From: Sulfurospirillum sp.
GTDB taxonomy: Bacteria > Campylobacterota > Campylobacteria > Campylobacterales > Sulfurospirillaceae
Assembly (NCBI GenBank): GCA_016735235.1
Contig: JAERRW010000005.1
Location: 1-48,072, forward strand
Length of the DNA stretch: 48,072 bases
Direction: 5' to 3'
Shown: positions 1-6,910 of the stretch, piece by piece
Layout: the number at the start of each line of letters is the position of its first letter
How positions within the stretch are numbered: the first letter of the stretch is position 1
Position numbers and translations under genes: made by a program
The notes under the pieces: model-generated
Seen by the model: only the letters and a program-made list of their open reading frames with translations
The model's database searches: none
What the model was told of the DNA's origin: nothing

Positions 1-1
1 T

Positions 2-112
2 AAAAAATATAAATACGGCACACTCGATGAGTATAGAGTATTTGCAAAAAAGAAATACATTTCTGATATTATTTTAATAGTTATTACCATGGGATTAGTG
101 TATGCAATTTAA
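2..112 (+). CDS. C-terminal end of an unidentified, probably membrane-anchored protein (cut by window edge)
   Basis: An open frame enters from the left edge and stops at 110-112. It gives 36 residues: a lysine- and tyrosine-rich stretch followed by a hydrophobic tail (ISDIILIVITMGLVYAI), which looks like a C-terminal membrane segment. The 51-codon ORF begins 17 bases downstream with its own ribosome site. I do not recognise the family and cannot tell whether this belongs to the neighbouring restriction system or to the chromosomal flank. It could be a chance open frame, since only 111 bases are visible. Confidence 0.35.
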   Translation, partial: KKYKYGTLDEYRVFAKKKYISDIILIVITMGLVYAI

Positions 113-129
113 ATTTATAAGGTTCTTTT

Positions 130-285
130 ATGCAAACAAAACAAGATTTAAATAAATCAACAATATTTAAATGCATAAATAGTCAGCTAGAAATATGGCC
201 AAGCACTGAATATATAGACAATAATAAACAAATAAATGCCAAATTTATAGAAGATATTTTTATGTATTTACTGGAAGTTAATTAA
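130..285 (+). CDS. Small hypothetical protein (51 aa) upstream of the restriction gene
   Basis: The ORF runs from ATG 130 to TAA 283-285. A Shine-Dalgarno-like AAGG at 119-122 lies 7 bases before the start, which supports real translation. The protein is polar, starts MQTKQDLNKSTIFKC and ends in a more hydrophobic KFIEDIFMYLLEVN. I see no helix-turn-helix, so it is not an obvious restriction-modification controller protein. The stop lies one base before the endonuclease ATG at 287, so the two are probably translated together. It could be a small partner of the endonuclease or the remnant of a larger gene; the sequence does not decide between these. Confidence 0.45.
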   Translation: MQTKQDLNKSTIFKCINSQLEIWPSTEYIDNNKQINAKFIEDIFMYLLEVN

Positions 286-286
286 T

Positions 287-1075
287 ATGAGCACTTTAAC
301 AAAAACACAATATTTTAAAAAATATAGAAAAGAATTAGGATTTACAAATCAAGGTGATGTAAAAAAGTTTTTTGCAGGTAAAGATATAACTCCTACTATT
401 GATTACAACTATATAAAACTCCTAAATACTAGACTTATAGAAATAATTAAAAAAATAAACTCTTTAGTTTCACAAGATATTAAAATAATTAAAATAGATG
501 AATTTTGTACTAATAATGTAGAATTGGTTTTTAATAAATTAAAAGATAATAATATTATACAAAGATTAAACAACCAAGGAAGAGGACCAGAGCAAGTATA
601 TTTTTCGTGGATGAGAGGATATATTATTTCAAATTATTTTCTTAAAGCATTGAGTAAGATATTTGAAGTTAGCCTTGAAGATATATCATTGATTGGAGAT
701 GATGATTTAGTAAATATAGAATCATTCAAAAGAACACCAACAGCAGATTTGGAAATTGCTTTAAAAGATGGTAACAAATTAAGAATTGAAGTACAATCTG
801 GATTTGTTGGTGTAAATGATATTAAGCAACATAAAGTTTTAGAAGCAAAAAGAATTTTTGAAACAGACGGTATATCTTCTTTAGCAATCCATTTTGATCT
901 GTTTAATGGACAAGTGGCATTTATTAAATTAGATGAAATAGAAGATGATAGTGTAAACTGGATTACAAGACAACAGATGGAAGGTCAAACTGTTTTTAAT
1001 ATAGAGCAAAATTATTTTACATGGAAATTAACTGAAACTCCGCCTTCATTAAATAAAATATTTGCAGATAAATGA
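287..1075 (+). CDS. Type II restriction endonuclease, PD-(D/E)XK-like with an E-V-Q active site
   Basis: This 262-residue protein sits directly upstream of a C5-cytosine DNA methyltransferase, the standard arrangement of a type II restriction-modification pair. The likely catalytic core is D154-L-E followed by E168-V-Q170 (TADLEIALKDGNKLRIEVQ), a D-x(n)-E-x-Q form of the PD-(D/E)XK nuclease motif. The lysine is replaced by glutamine, as known for BglII. A basic stretch, KQHKVLEAKR (180-189), follows. The N-terminus (LTKTQYFKKYRKELGF) looks complete, so I keep ATG 287; GGAAG at 273-277 may serve as its ribosome site. The TGA stop abuts the methyltransferase ATG. By family knowledge it should cut unmethylated copies of the partner's site in incoming DNA. 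The recognition sequence cannot be read from the protein by eye. The assignment rests on the motif plus context. Confidence 0.8.
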   Translation: MSTLTKTQYFKKYRKELGFTNQGDVKKFFAGKDITPTIDYNYIKLLNTRLIEIIKKINSLVSQDIKIIKIDEFCTNNVELVFNKLKDNNIIQRLNNQGRGPEQVYFSWMRGYIISNYFLKALSKIFEVSLEDISLIGDDDLVNIESFKRTPTADLEIALKDGNKLRIEVQSGFVGVNDIKQHKVLEAKRIFETDGISSLAIHFDLFNGQVAFIKLDEIEDDSVNWITRQQMEGQTVFNIEQNYFTWKLTETPPSLNKIFADK

Positions 1076-2212
1076 ATGACTAATAAAAAATTTAAAGTTT
1101 TAGATCTATTTGCAGGAGTTGGTGGGCTTAGTTATGGTTTTGCTCATGATGATAATTTTGAAGTTGTAGCAGGAAATGAACTTTTACCTGATATGGCTAA
1201 AGCATACTCATTGAATCACCCTACTGTAAAAATGTATAATCGAGATATAAAAGATTTTGGACTTAAAAATCTTACTGAAGATTTACAAATTAAAAAAGGT
1301 GATATTGATTTAATTATTGGTGGTCCACCTTGTCAAGCATTTTCAACTGTTGGAAAAAGATTAATTGATGACCCAAGAGGTCAATTATTTCAAGAGTATT
1401 GTAGAGTTTTAGAAGAGTTAAATCCTAAACTGTTTTTATTTGAAAATGTTAAAGGACTTTTATCTATGCAAAAAGGAGAGTTGTTAAAAACAATTTTATC
1501 TCTTTTTCAATCATTAGGATATAGAGTTAAATATAAAGTTTTAAATTCAGCAGATTATGGTGTACCACAAATTAGAGAAAGAGTAATCATAGTAGGCACA
1601 AAATTAAATCAAGATTTTGAATATCCAAATAAAACCCATTATAATTTAGATAATAATAATATTTTTAACCAAAATTTAAAACCATATTTATCGTTATCAG
1701 AAGCTATAAGTGATTTACCATTTATTAAAAGCAATGAAGAGAGTTTTAAATATAATAGCAAGTCAAATAATAATTTTCAAAAGCTAATGAGAATTCAAGC
1801 ACCTAAAAAGCTAATGGATCATAATGCACCAAAAAATAATGATAAATTAGTAGAACTTATGAAATGCTTACCTGATGGTGGCACACCACAAGATGCACCT
1901 AAAGAACTAAGACCTAAATCTGGATTTAAAAATACTTATTGTAGATTATGGTGGAAAAGACCAACTCCAACAATTACAAGAAATTTGAGTACTCCATCAT
2001 CTTCACGGTGTATTCATCCAAAAGCACCTCGCCCATTAACAACTAGAGAAGGTGCAAGAATACAATGTTTTCCAGATAATTATATTTTTTATGGCTCAAG
2101 AAGTTCAAAAAATTTACAGATAGGAAATGCAGTACCTACCTTTCTATCAATAGCTTTAAAAGATTCAATTAAACAGAGTTTAGAAGCTAATCACAAATTG
2201 GTTATGGCATGA
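1076..2212 (+). CDS. DNA (cytosine-5-)-methyltransferase of a type II restriction-modification system
   Basis: The 378-residue protein has the ordered C5-methyltransferase motifs. Motif I is DLFAGVGG (10-17, AdoMet binding). Motif IV is PPCQAFS with the catalytic C86. Motif VI is ENV (123-125), motif VIII is QIRER (165-169), and motif X is QIGNAVP (348-354). The variable region between about 180 and 290 would be the target recognition domain, and CRLWWKRPTPTITR lies at its end near motif IX. It transfers a methyl group to carbon 5 of cytosine in the site cut by the partner endonuclease and so protects the host chromosome. The ATG follows the endonuclease TGA with no gap, so the two genes are probably translationally coupled. 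The family is certain; the sequence specificity is unknown. Confidence 0.96.
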   Translation: MTNKKFKVLDLFAGVGGLSYGFAHDDNFEVVAGNELLPDMAKAYSLNHPTVKMYNRDIKDFGLKNLTEDLQIKKGDIDLIIGGPPCQAFSTVGKRLIDDPRGQLFQEYCRVLEELNPKLFLFENVKGLLSMQKGELLKTILSLFQSLGYRVKYKVLNSADYGVPQIRERVIIVGTKLNQDFEYPNKTHYNLDNNNIFNQNLKPYLSLSEAISDLPFIKSNEESFKYNSKSNNNFQKLMRIQAPKKLMDHNAPKNNDKLVELMKCLPDGGTPQDAPKELRPKSGFKNTYCRLWWKRPTPTITRNLSTPSSSRCIHPKAPRPLTTREGARIQCFPDNYIFYGSRSSKNLQIGNAVPTFLSIALKDSIKQSLEANHKLVMA

Positions 2213-2260
2213 ATTTCTTCAAACAACCTAAATTTAATACTATCTAAAGTCTATTTCAGC

Positions 2261-2266
2261 TATAAT
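2261..2266 (+). promoter_or_regulatory. Candidate -10 box (TATAAT) for rpmE
   Basis: A perfect TATAAT lies in the 97-base gap between the methyltransferase and rpmE, 43 bases before the rpmE ATG, with AT-rich DNA and no clear -35 box upstream, as is usual in Campylobacterota. A Shine-Dalgarno-like AGGAAAG at 2299-2305 precedes rpmE. The site suggests that the core run starting with rpmE is transcribed independently of the restriction genes. Confidence 0.5.
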
Positions 2267-2309
2267 TTTAGATTAAGTTTGGGTTAATAATTAATTTTAG
2301 GAAAGTTAA

Positions 2310-2510
2310 ATGAAAAAAGATATACATCCAGAATACATTACATGTAATGTTAGTTGTGCTTGTGGAAATAGTTTTGAGACTATGTCAACTAAAACAGAAA
2401 TGAAAATAGATATTTGTAGCGAGTGTCATCCATTTTTTACGGGAAGTGAAAAGATTCTCGATGCCGCAGGTAGAGTTGAGAAATTTAACAAAAGATACAA
2501 TCTAAAGTAA
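2310..2510 (+). CDS. rpmE: 50S ribosomal protein L31, zinc-binding form
   Basis: This 66-residue protein matches the L31 family in length and pattern. It begins MKKDIHPEY, and cysteines 12, 16, 18, 36 and 39 include the C-x-C (16, 18) and C-x-x-C (36, 39) pairs that hold zinc in the C+ type of L31. HPFFTG and the basic end [12 protein letters not shown] are typical of the family. It binds the large ribosomal subunit near the central protuberance. The ribosome site AGGAAAG lies a few bases before the ATG, and rsmI follows 12 bases after the stop, so the two are probably one transcript. As a C+ form it would not need a zinc-independent paralogue in zinc-replete cells. Confidence 0.97.
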   Translation: MKKDIHPEYITCNVSCACGNSFETMSTKTEMKIDICSECHPFFTGSEKILDAAGRVEKFNKRYNLK

Positions 2511-2522
2511 TTTAGTAATAAT

Positions 2523-3338
2523 TTGATCTATTTTATTCCTACACCAATAGGAAATTTAGATGATATTTCACATAGAAGTCTAAAACTTCTTTGTGAATGT
2601 CATACCCTTTTTTGTGAAGATACAAGAGTTACAAAAAAACTTCTCTCACTTTTAAGTAAGAAATTTAATTTAACTTTTAGTATAGAAAATTTTATATCAC
2701 TTCATTCTCATAATGAAAAACATGTTTTAGATAATATATCTATCTCTACATTTGATAAAACAGTAGCTTATCTTAGTGATGCAGGAATGCCTGGCATTAG
2801 TGATCCTGGCAGTTACTTTGTGCAATTTGCTCAAAAAAATAGACTCTCTTATGAAGTTTTACCAGGTGCTAATGCGGCTCTTTTGGCTTATGTTTCAAGC
2901 GGATTTTCAAATCCTAAGTTTACTTTTTTTGGATTTTTGCCTCATAAAGGATCAAAGAGAGATGAGGGTTTGGAATCTATAAGAGACTCTTGTATTCCAA
3001 TTGTACTATACGAATCACCTCATCGTATTGAGAAGCTTTCAAATGAGTTGTCATCGCTTATGCCAAATAGAAAAGTAATTTTTATTAAAGAGGCAACAAA
3101 AAAATTTCAAAAACAATTTATATCGACTTGCATGAATATAAACGAGCAGTTAAAAGGTATAAATTTAAAAGGTGAATGGGTCGTGGTAATTGATGGTAAG
3201 TCTGCACATAAAGGTAGCTCCATAACAAAAGAAGATATAATAAAACTTAAACTTCCTCCAAAGCAAAAAGCTAAACTTTTAGCTAAAATTACAGGAGATA
3301 GCACAAAAGAGTGGTACTCTAAATTATTATACAAATAA
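2523..3338 (+). CDS. rsmI: 16S rRNA (cytidine-1402-2'-O)-methyltransferase
   Basis: RsmI adds the 2'-O-methyl group to C1402 in the decoding centre of 16S rRNA. The 271-residue product shows the family's hallmark stretches: PTPIGNL (6-12), FCEDTRVTKKLL (30-41), SDAGMPGISDPG (85-96), PGAN (114-117) and ESPHRIEKL further on. These form the tetrapyrrole-methylase-type AdoMet fold. The start is TTG 2523, because the conserved IYFIPTPIGN follows at once and there is no upstream ATG before the rpmE stop. It lies between rpmE and rlmB, as in Campylobacter jejuni. Length is slightly short of the usual 280-290 residues, with a compressed C-terminal end. Confidence 0.95.
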   Translation: MIYFIPTPIGNLDDISHRSLKLLCECHTLFCEDTRVTKKLLSLLSKKFNLTFSIENFISLHSHNEKHVLDNISISTFDKTVAYLSDAGMPGISDPGSYFVQFAQKNRLSYEVLPGANAALLAYVSSGFSNPKFTFFGFLPHKGSKRDEGLESIRDSCIPIVLYESPHRIEKLSNELSSLMPNRKVIFIKEATKKFQKQFISTCMNINEQLKGINLKGEWVVVIDGKSAHKGSSITKEDIIKLKLPPKQKAKLLAKITGDSTKEWYSKLLYK

Positions 3339-3362
3339 CTATTTATTTTAAGCCTTTTTAGA

Positions 3363-3368
3363 TATAAT
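3363..3368 (+). promoter_or_regulatory. -10 box (TATAAT) immediately before the rlmB start codon
   Basis: A perfect TATAAT sits only 2 bases before ATG 3371 and 5 before ATG 3374, behind a T-rich upstream stretch. Transcription starting the usual 6-7 bases downstream would begin at or next to the start codon and give a leaderless or nearly leaderless rlmB message. No Shine-Dalgarno sequence is visible before either ATG. The 32-base gap also allows simple readthrough from rsmI. Confidence 0.45.
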
Positions 3369-3370
3369 TA

Positions 3371-4060
3371 ATGATGATTATATATGGAAAACAGTTATTT
3401 TTACATGTGCTTAGAAACTATTCGACTAGATTAAAAATGGTCTATTTATCAAAAAAATGCGACAATAAACTTTTTTTAGCTATCGCACATGCTACAAATA
3501 ACAAAATAGTGAGAGTAGACAATCAAAAAGCTCAATCACTTGCTCGTGGTGGTAATCACCAAGGATTTATTGCTGAAATTGAACCATTAAAATATAGTGA
3601 ATTTTCTATAGTAAAAAATGGAAATTTTTTAGTTGTGCTTAATGAGCTTACAGATGTAGGAAATATAGGAGCAATAGTAAGAACAGCATACGCCTTTGGA
3701 GCCGATGGGCTTATTGTTAGTGGCATAAAAACACTTAATCTTGAAGCGATAATACGAACTAGTAGTGGTGCTATATTTGAGTTACCAGTAGTTTTATACC
3801 CAAATGCACTAGATATGGCTCATGAGTTAAGACAAATAGGCTTCTCTTTATATGGGGCCGACATGCATGGGGAGAGTATAACTAAAATAAAATTTGATAA
3901 AAAACTAGCTTTAGTTGTTGGAAGTGAAGGCGAAGGAATAAATAAAAATTTGAAAATAAAGTTAGACAAGATAATATCTATAAAAATGGCGAGAGTTTTT
4001 GACTCTTTAAATGTAAATGCAGCAACAGCTATAATATGTAATAGGATTGCTAATGGATAA
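3371..4060 (+). CDS. rlmB: TrmH/RlmB family rRNA 2'-O-ribose methyltransferase (SPOUT)
   Basis: The protein (229 residues) begins with the short substrate-binding domain of the RlmB group (IIYGKQLFLHVL) and continues into a SPOUT methyltransferase domain. Visible motifs are DVGNIGAIVRTA (95-106), VVGSEGEGI (182-190) and SLNVNAATA (212-220), which form the trefoil knot and AdoMet site. By family it methylates the ribose of a guanosine in 23S rRNA (G2251 for E. coli RlmB), though the tRNA-modifying TrmH relatives look similar. ATG 3374 is an equally good start. The 3' end overlaps the next gene by 8 bases. Its place after rsmI is conserved in Campylobacter. Confidence 0.88.
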   Translation: MMIIYGKQLFLHVLRNYSTRLKMVYLSKKCDNKLFLAIAHATNNKIVRVDNQKAQSLARGGNHQGFIAEIEPLKYSEFSIVKNGNFLVVLNELTDVGNIGAIVRTAYAFGADGLIVSGIKTLNLEAIIRTSSGAIFELPVVLYPNALDMAHELRQIGFSLYGADMHGESITKIKFDKKLALVVGSEGEGINKNLKIKLDKIISIKMARVFDSLNVNAATAIICNRIANG

Positions 4061-4880
4061 TATGAAAATACTTGAAGAAGTAGGGTTAAAGAGGGTTTGT
4101 GAAGAGACTCATATAGAAGAAAAATACTTGCAACATATGGTAAATAGAGATTTTGATAAGCTAGACTATATTAATACGCAAGGGTTTATTAAAATACTTT
4201 CACGTGAGTATAAATTAGATTTAAGTGAGTGGAGTGAAGAGTTTAAAAAATATTGGGAAGAAAATCGTAAAAATAATAATAATAATAAACATTACGTACC
4301 AATTGATGATGAAAAAAATAGTAAAAAATTATTAATTTTTACAATAATAATTATTATTTCTACTATTGCCATACTATTTTTTATTTTTAAAGATAAAATT
4401 AATTTTTCAAATTATAATAGCAGTGATAAAGTAACATATGAGCAAGCATCTGTAATTGAAGAAGCACAAAAATCGCTAGATGAGCTTAATGACTCTCTTG
4501 AAGAGATTGGTGTCAATAAAGAGTTAAATATTAGTGCTGAAAGCATAAAACAAGAGATACAAATAGATGAATTAACCGAAACAGTAAGCTCAACATTTCC
4601 ACAAGAAGCTATTATAACCCCAAGCTCGCAACTATGGCTTGGTATTATATACCTTGATACTAAAGAGAGAAGATCTTTTTTAGGTGATGGCAATATTTCT
4701 ATAGATATCTCACGCGAACAAATAATAACAACAGGTCATGGAAATTTTTATTTAACAATAGATAATAAAAAAAGTGTTTTTAAAAACAAAGAGCCTTTAC
4801 GTTTCTTAGTGAAAGATTTAAACATAACACAGATAAGCTGGAGTAAATTTAAAGCATTAAATGAGGGAAAATATTGGTAA
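4053..4880 (+). CDS. RodZ-like bitopic membrane protein (N-terminal helix-turn-helix, one membrane helix, periplasmic domain)
   Basis: From ATG 4053 the product has 275 residues. I chose this start over TTG 4047 because TAGGA at 4042-4046 lies 6 bases upstream. Residues 1-60 resemble a helix-turn-helix domain (ILEEVGLKRVCEETHIEEKY), then comes an asparagine-rich linker, a strong membrane helix at about 93-112, and a periplasmic part ending in a beta-rich domain (LWLGIIYLDTKERRSFLGDG). This is the architecture of RodZ, which links MreB filaments to the cell wall machinery. mreB and mreC lie elsewhere in the window on the other strand. It overlaps rlmB by 8 bases and the next gene by 7. The RodZ role is inferred from architecture and weak similarity, so function is likely but unproven. 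Confidence 0.65.
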   Translation: MDNMKILEEVGLKRVCEETHIEEKYLQHMVNRDFDKLDYINTQGFIKILSREYKLDLSEWSEEFKKYWEENRKNNNNNKHYVPIDDEKNSKKLLIFTIIIIISTIAILFFIFKDKINFSNYNSSDKVTYEQASVIEEAQKSLDELNDSLEEIGVNKELNISAESIKQEIQIDELTETVSSTFPQEAIITPSSQLWLGIIYLDTKERRSFLGDGNISIDISREQIITTGHGNFYLTIDNKKSVFKNKEPLRFLVKDLNITQISWSKFKALNEGKYW

Positions 4881-5695
4881 AATTTGTTGTAGTTTTTCTT
4901 TTTTTAACATCATCTCTTTGGTCAACTCTTTTAGAAGATAAGATAGAAAATTTCATAGGAGAGGAAGAGTATAAAACACAGAAAAATCTACTTCATGTTC
5001 TATTTAAAAATGAGAAATTATTTTTACATGATGACAATAGAGTAAATGATATAAAAGTTTTAGACCAACTAAAAGAGAGTGGTCTTTTGAAGCTTTTTTA
5101 TAAAAAACCCCAAGAGTTGCATTTATCATTTCAAACAAAAAAAAATTCATTGATTTTTATGAGAGTCATTAATAGATCACTCACTTCTATGGGATATAAC
5201 TATTATTTAACAAAGAGAGTATTGAAAAATTCAGATAATTTTATATGGGAAATTGTTATCTCTACAGAACATGTAGTAGACCCTTTAATATTTGCTCAAA
5301 GACTGGAGGAGAGAGGCTGTTTTATGGAGTCAGTAGAGAGAGTAGAAGAGCATAAATGGCTATATAAAATTAACTCCGACAACATTACAAAAGAAGCACA
5401 AAAAATAGAGACAAACATAGTATATGATTTAAAAAAACCGATAAAACCATACTGGATAAACGTAAATGGTATAAAAAGCATATCGTTTGTTTCTAGATTA
5501 GTAGATAGATGGCATCCGAGTATAATTTTTTATGATGATAAATTGCATATTACAAGGGATTATAAAAAAGATAGTATAACCAATAAATTAAAACTAGAAA
5601 TACCAATAGATACAAAGTATATTAAGGTAACAGATTTATATACATTAGATAATATAAAACGTGGCATATCTGTTTATTTAGTAAAAAGAAATTAA
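4874..5695 (+). CDS. Hypothetical secreted/periplasmic protein
   Basis: This 273-residue protein begins with a short basic residue and a hydrophobic run (FVVVFLFLTSSLWS) that reads as a signal peptide with cleavage near residue 17. The rest is polar with mixed alpha/beta character and no motif I recognise. The start is TTG 4874, preceded by GAGGGA at 4862-4867, and it overlaps the end of the RodZ-like gene by 7 bases, so translation is probably coupled. A periplasmic protein occupies the same place between the membrane protein and the aminotransferase in Campylobacter jejuni, so it is a conserved gene of unknown role. A part in envelope assembly with the RodZ-like neighbour is only an inference. 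Confidence 0.75.
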   Translation: MVKFVVVFLFLTSSLWSTLLEDKIENFIGEEEYKTQKNLLHVLFKNEKLFLHDDNRVNDIKVLDQLKESGLLKLFYKKPQELHLSFQTKKNSLIFMRVINRSLTSMGYNYYLTKRVLKNSDNFIWEIVISTEHVVDPLIFAQRLEERGCFMESVERVEEHKWLYKINSDNITKEAQKIETNIVYDLKKPIKPYWINVNGIKSISFVSRLVDRWHPSIIFYDDKLHITRDYKKDSITNKLKLEIPIDTKYIKVTDLYTLDNIKRGISVYLVKRN

Positions 5696-5698
5696 AAT

Positions 5699-6910
5699 AT
5701 GTTCGATGAAATACGGTTTAATACAATAGAGAGACTACCAAATTATGTCTTTACAGAGATAAATGAAATTAAGTTAAATGCAAGAAGAGCTGGTGAAGAT
5801 ATTATTGATTTTTCTATGGGAAATCCAGATGGAAGAACCTCTCAACATGTAGTAGACAAATTGATAGAATCTGTAAATAAAGATAAAACCCATGGATATA
5901 GTGCAAGTAAAGGAATCTATAAACTTCGTTTGTCAATTTCTAAATGGTATAGTAAAAAGTATAAAATTGATATTGATCCAAATTATGAAGCTGTAGTAAC
6001 TTTAGGGAGTAAAGAGGGTTATCTTCATTTAGTTCAAGCTATCACAAATCCAGGTGATGTTGCTATTGTTCCAGATCCCGCATACCCAATACATTCACAT
6101 GCTTTTATTATTGCTGGCGGTAATGTACATAAAATTGGTTTAGAGTGGAATGAGAAGTATGAGCTAGATACAAAAGTTTTTTTTAAAAATCTTAAAAAAG
6201 CTTTTGCCGAATCTGTACCTAAACCTAAATTTGTAGTAGTAAACTTTCCGCATAACCCAACAACAGTAACTGTTGAGAAAAGTTTTTATCAAGATCTAGT
6301 CAATTATGCAAAAAAAGAGAGATTTTATATTATTAGTGATATAGCTTATGCTGATTTAACATTTGATGGTTATAAAACCCCATCTATACTAGAAATTGAA
6401 GGTGCAAAAGATGTAGCAGTTGAGAGTTATACACTCTCAAAAAGTTATAATATGGCAGGTTGGAGAGTTGGTTTTATAGTTGGCAATAAAAAGCTTATAA
6501 ATGCGCTACAAAAAATAAAGTCTTGGTTTGATTATGGCATCTTTACTCCAATTCAGGTTGCTTCTATTGCGGCACTTGACGGTCCTCAAGAGTGTGTAGA
6601 TGAGATTAGAGATACATACAAAAAAAGAAGAGATACATTGCTGGAATGCTTTGAAAATGCTGGTTGGAAGATAGATAAACCAAATGCAAGTATGTTTATT
6701 TGGGCAAAAATTCCAGATGTTGCTATACATTTGGGTAGTATAAATTTTGCTAAAGAGTTGCTCATTAAAGCAAAAATTGCAATAAGTCCTGGAATGGGTT
6801 TTGGTGAAGCTGGAGAAGGGTATGTTAGAATTGCTCTTATTGAGAACGAAAATAGAATTCGCCAAGCGGCTAAAAATTTAAAAAAATATTTAAAGAGTCT
6901 AAAAAAATGA
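5699..6910 (+). CDS. Class I/II PLP-dependent aminotransferase (alanine/aspartate type)
   Basis: The product (403 residues) is a fold-type I aminotransferase. The PLP lysine is K248 in TLSKSYNMAGWRVG. NFPHNPTT (182-189) and SDIAYADL (213-220) carry the cofactor-binding Asn, Asp and Tyr, and R378 or so in the C-terminal EGYVRIAL stretch should bind the substrate carboxylate. The nearest familiar families are AlaC-type alanine transaminases and LL-diaminopimelate or aspartate aminotransferases; substrate cannot be settled by eye. It starts 3 bases after the preceding stop and overlaps hom by 4 bases (ATGA), so supply of an amino group for aspartate-family synthesis is plausible. Confidence 0.9.
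   Translation: MFDEIRFNTIERLPNYVFTEINEIKLNARRAGEDIIDFSMGNPDGRTSQHVVDKLIESVNKDKTHGYSASKGIYKLRLSISKWYSKKYKIDIDPNYEAVVTLGSKEGYLHLVQAITNPGDVAIVPDPAYPIHSHAFIIAGGNVHKIGLEWNEKYELDTKVFFKNLKKAFAESVPKPKFVVVNFPHNPTTVTVEKSFYQDLVNYAKKERFYIISDIAYADLTFDGYKTPSILEIEGAKDVAVESYTLSKSYNMAGWRVGFIVGNKKLINALQKIKSWFDYGIFTPIQVASIAALDGPQECVDEIRDTYKKRRDTLLECFENAGWKIDKPNASMFIWAKIPDVAIHLGSINFAKELLIKAKIAISPGMGFGEAGEGYVRIALIENENRIRQAAKNLKKYLKSLKK

Noticed and set aside
130-1075. The 51-codon ORF as the frameshifted N-terminus of the restriction endonuclease
   Set aside because: The endonuclease has its own complete-looking start and ATG at 287, and the small ORF has a separate ribosome site; I see no reason to join them.
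5136-5145. Run of A residues as a phase-variable tract
   Set aside because: Long A runs are common in this AT-rich DNA, the gene is intact, and no G or C tracts of the kind that vary in Campylobacterota were seen.
6506-6865. 119-codon minus-strand open frame
   Set aside because: Antisense to the aminotransferase C-terminus; it has no ribosome site or family resemblance.
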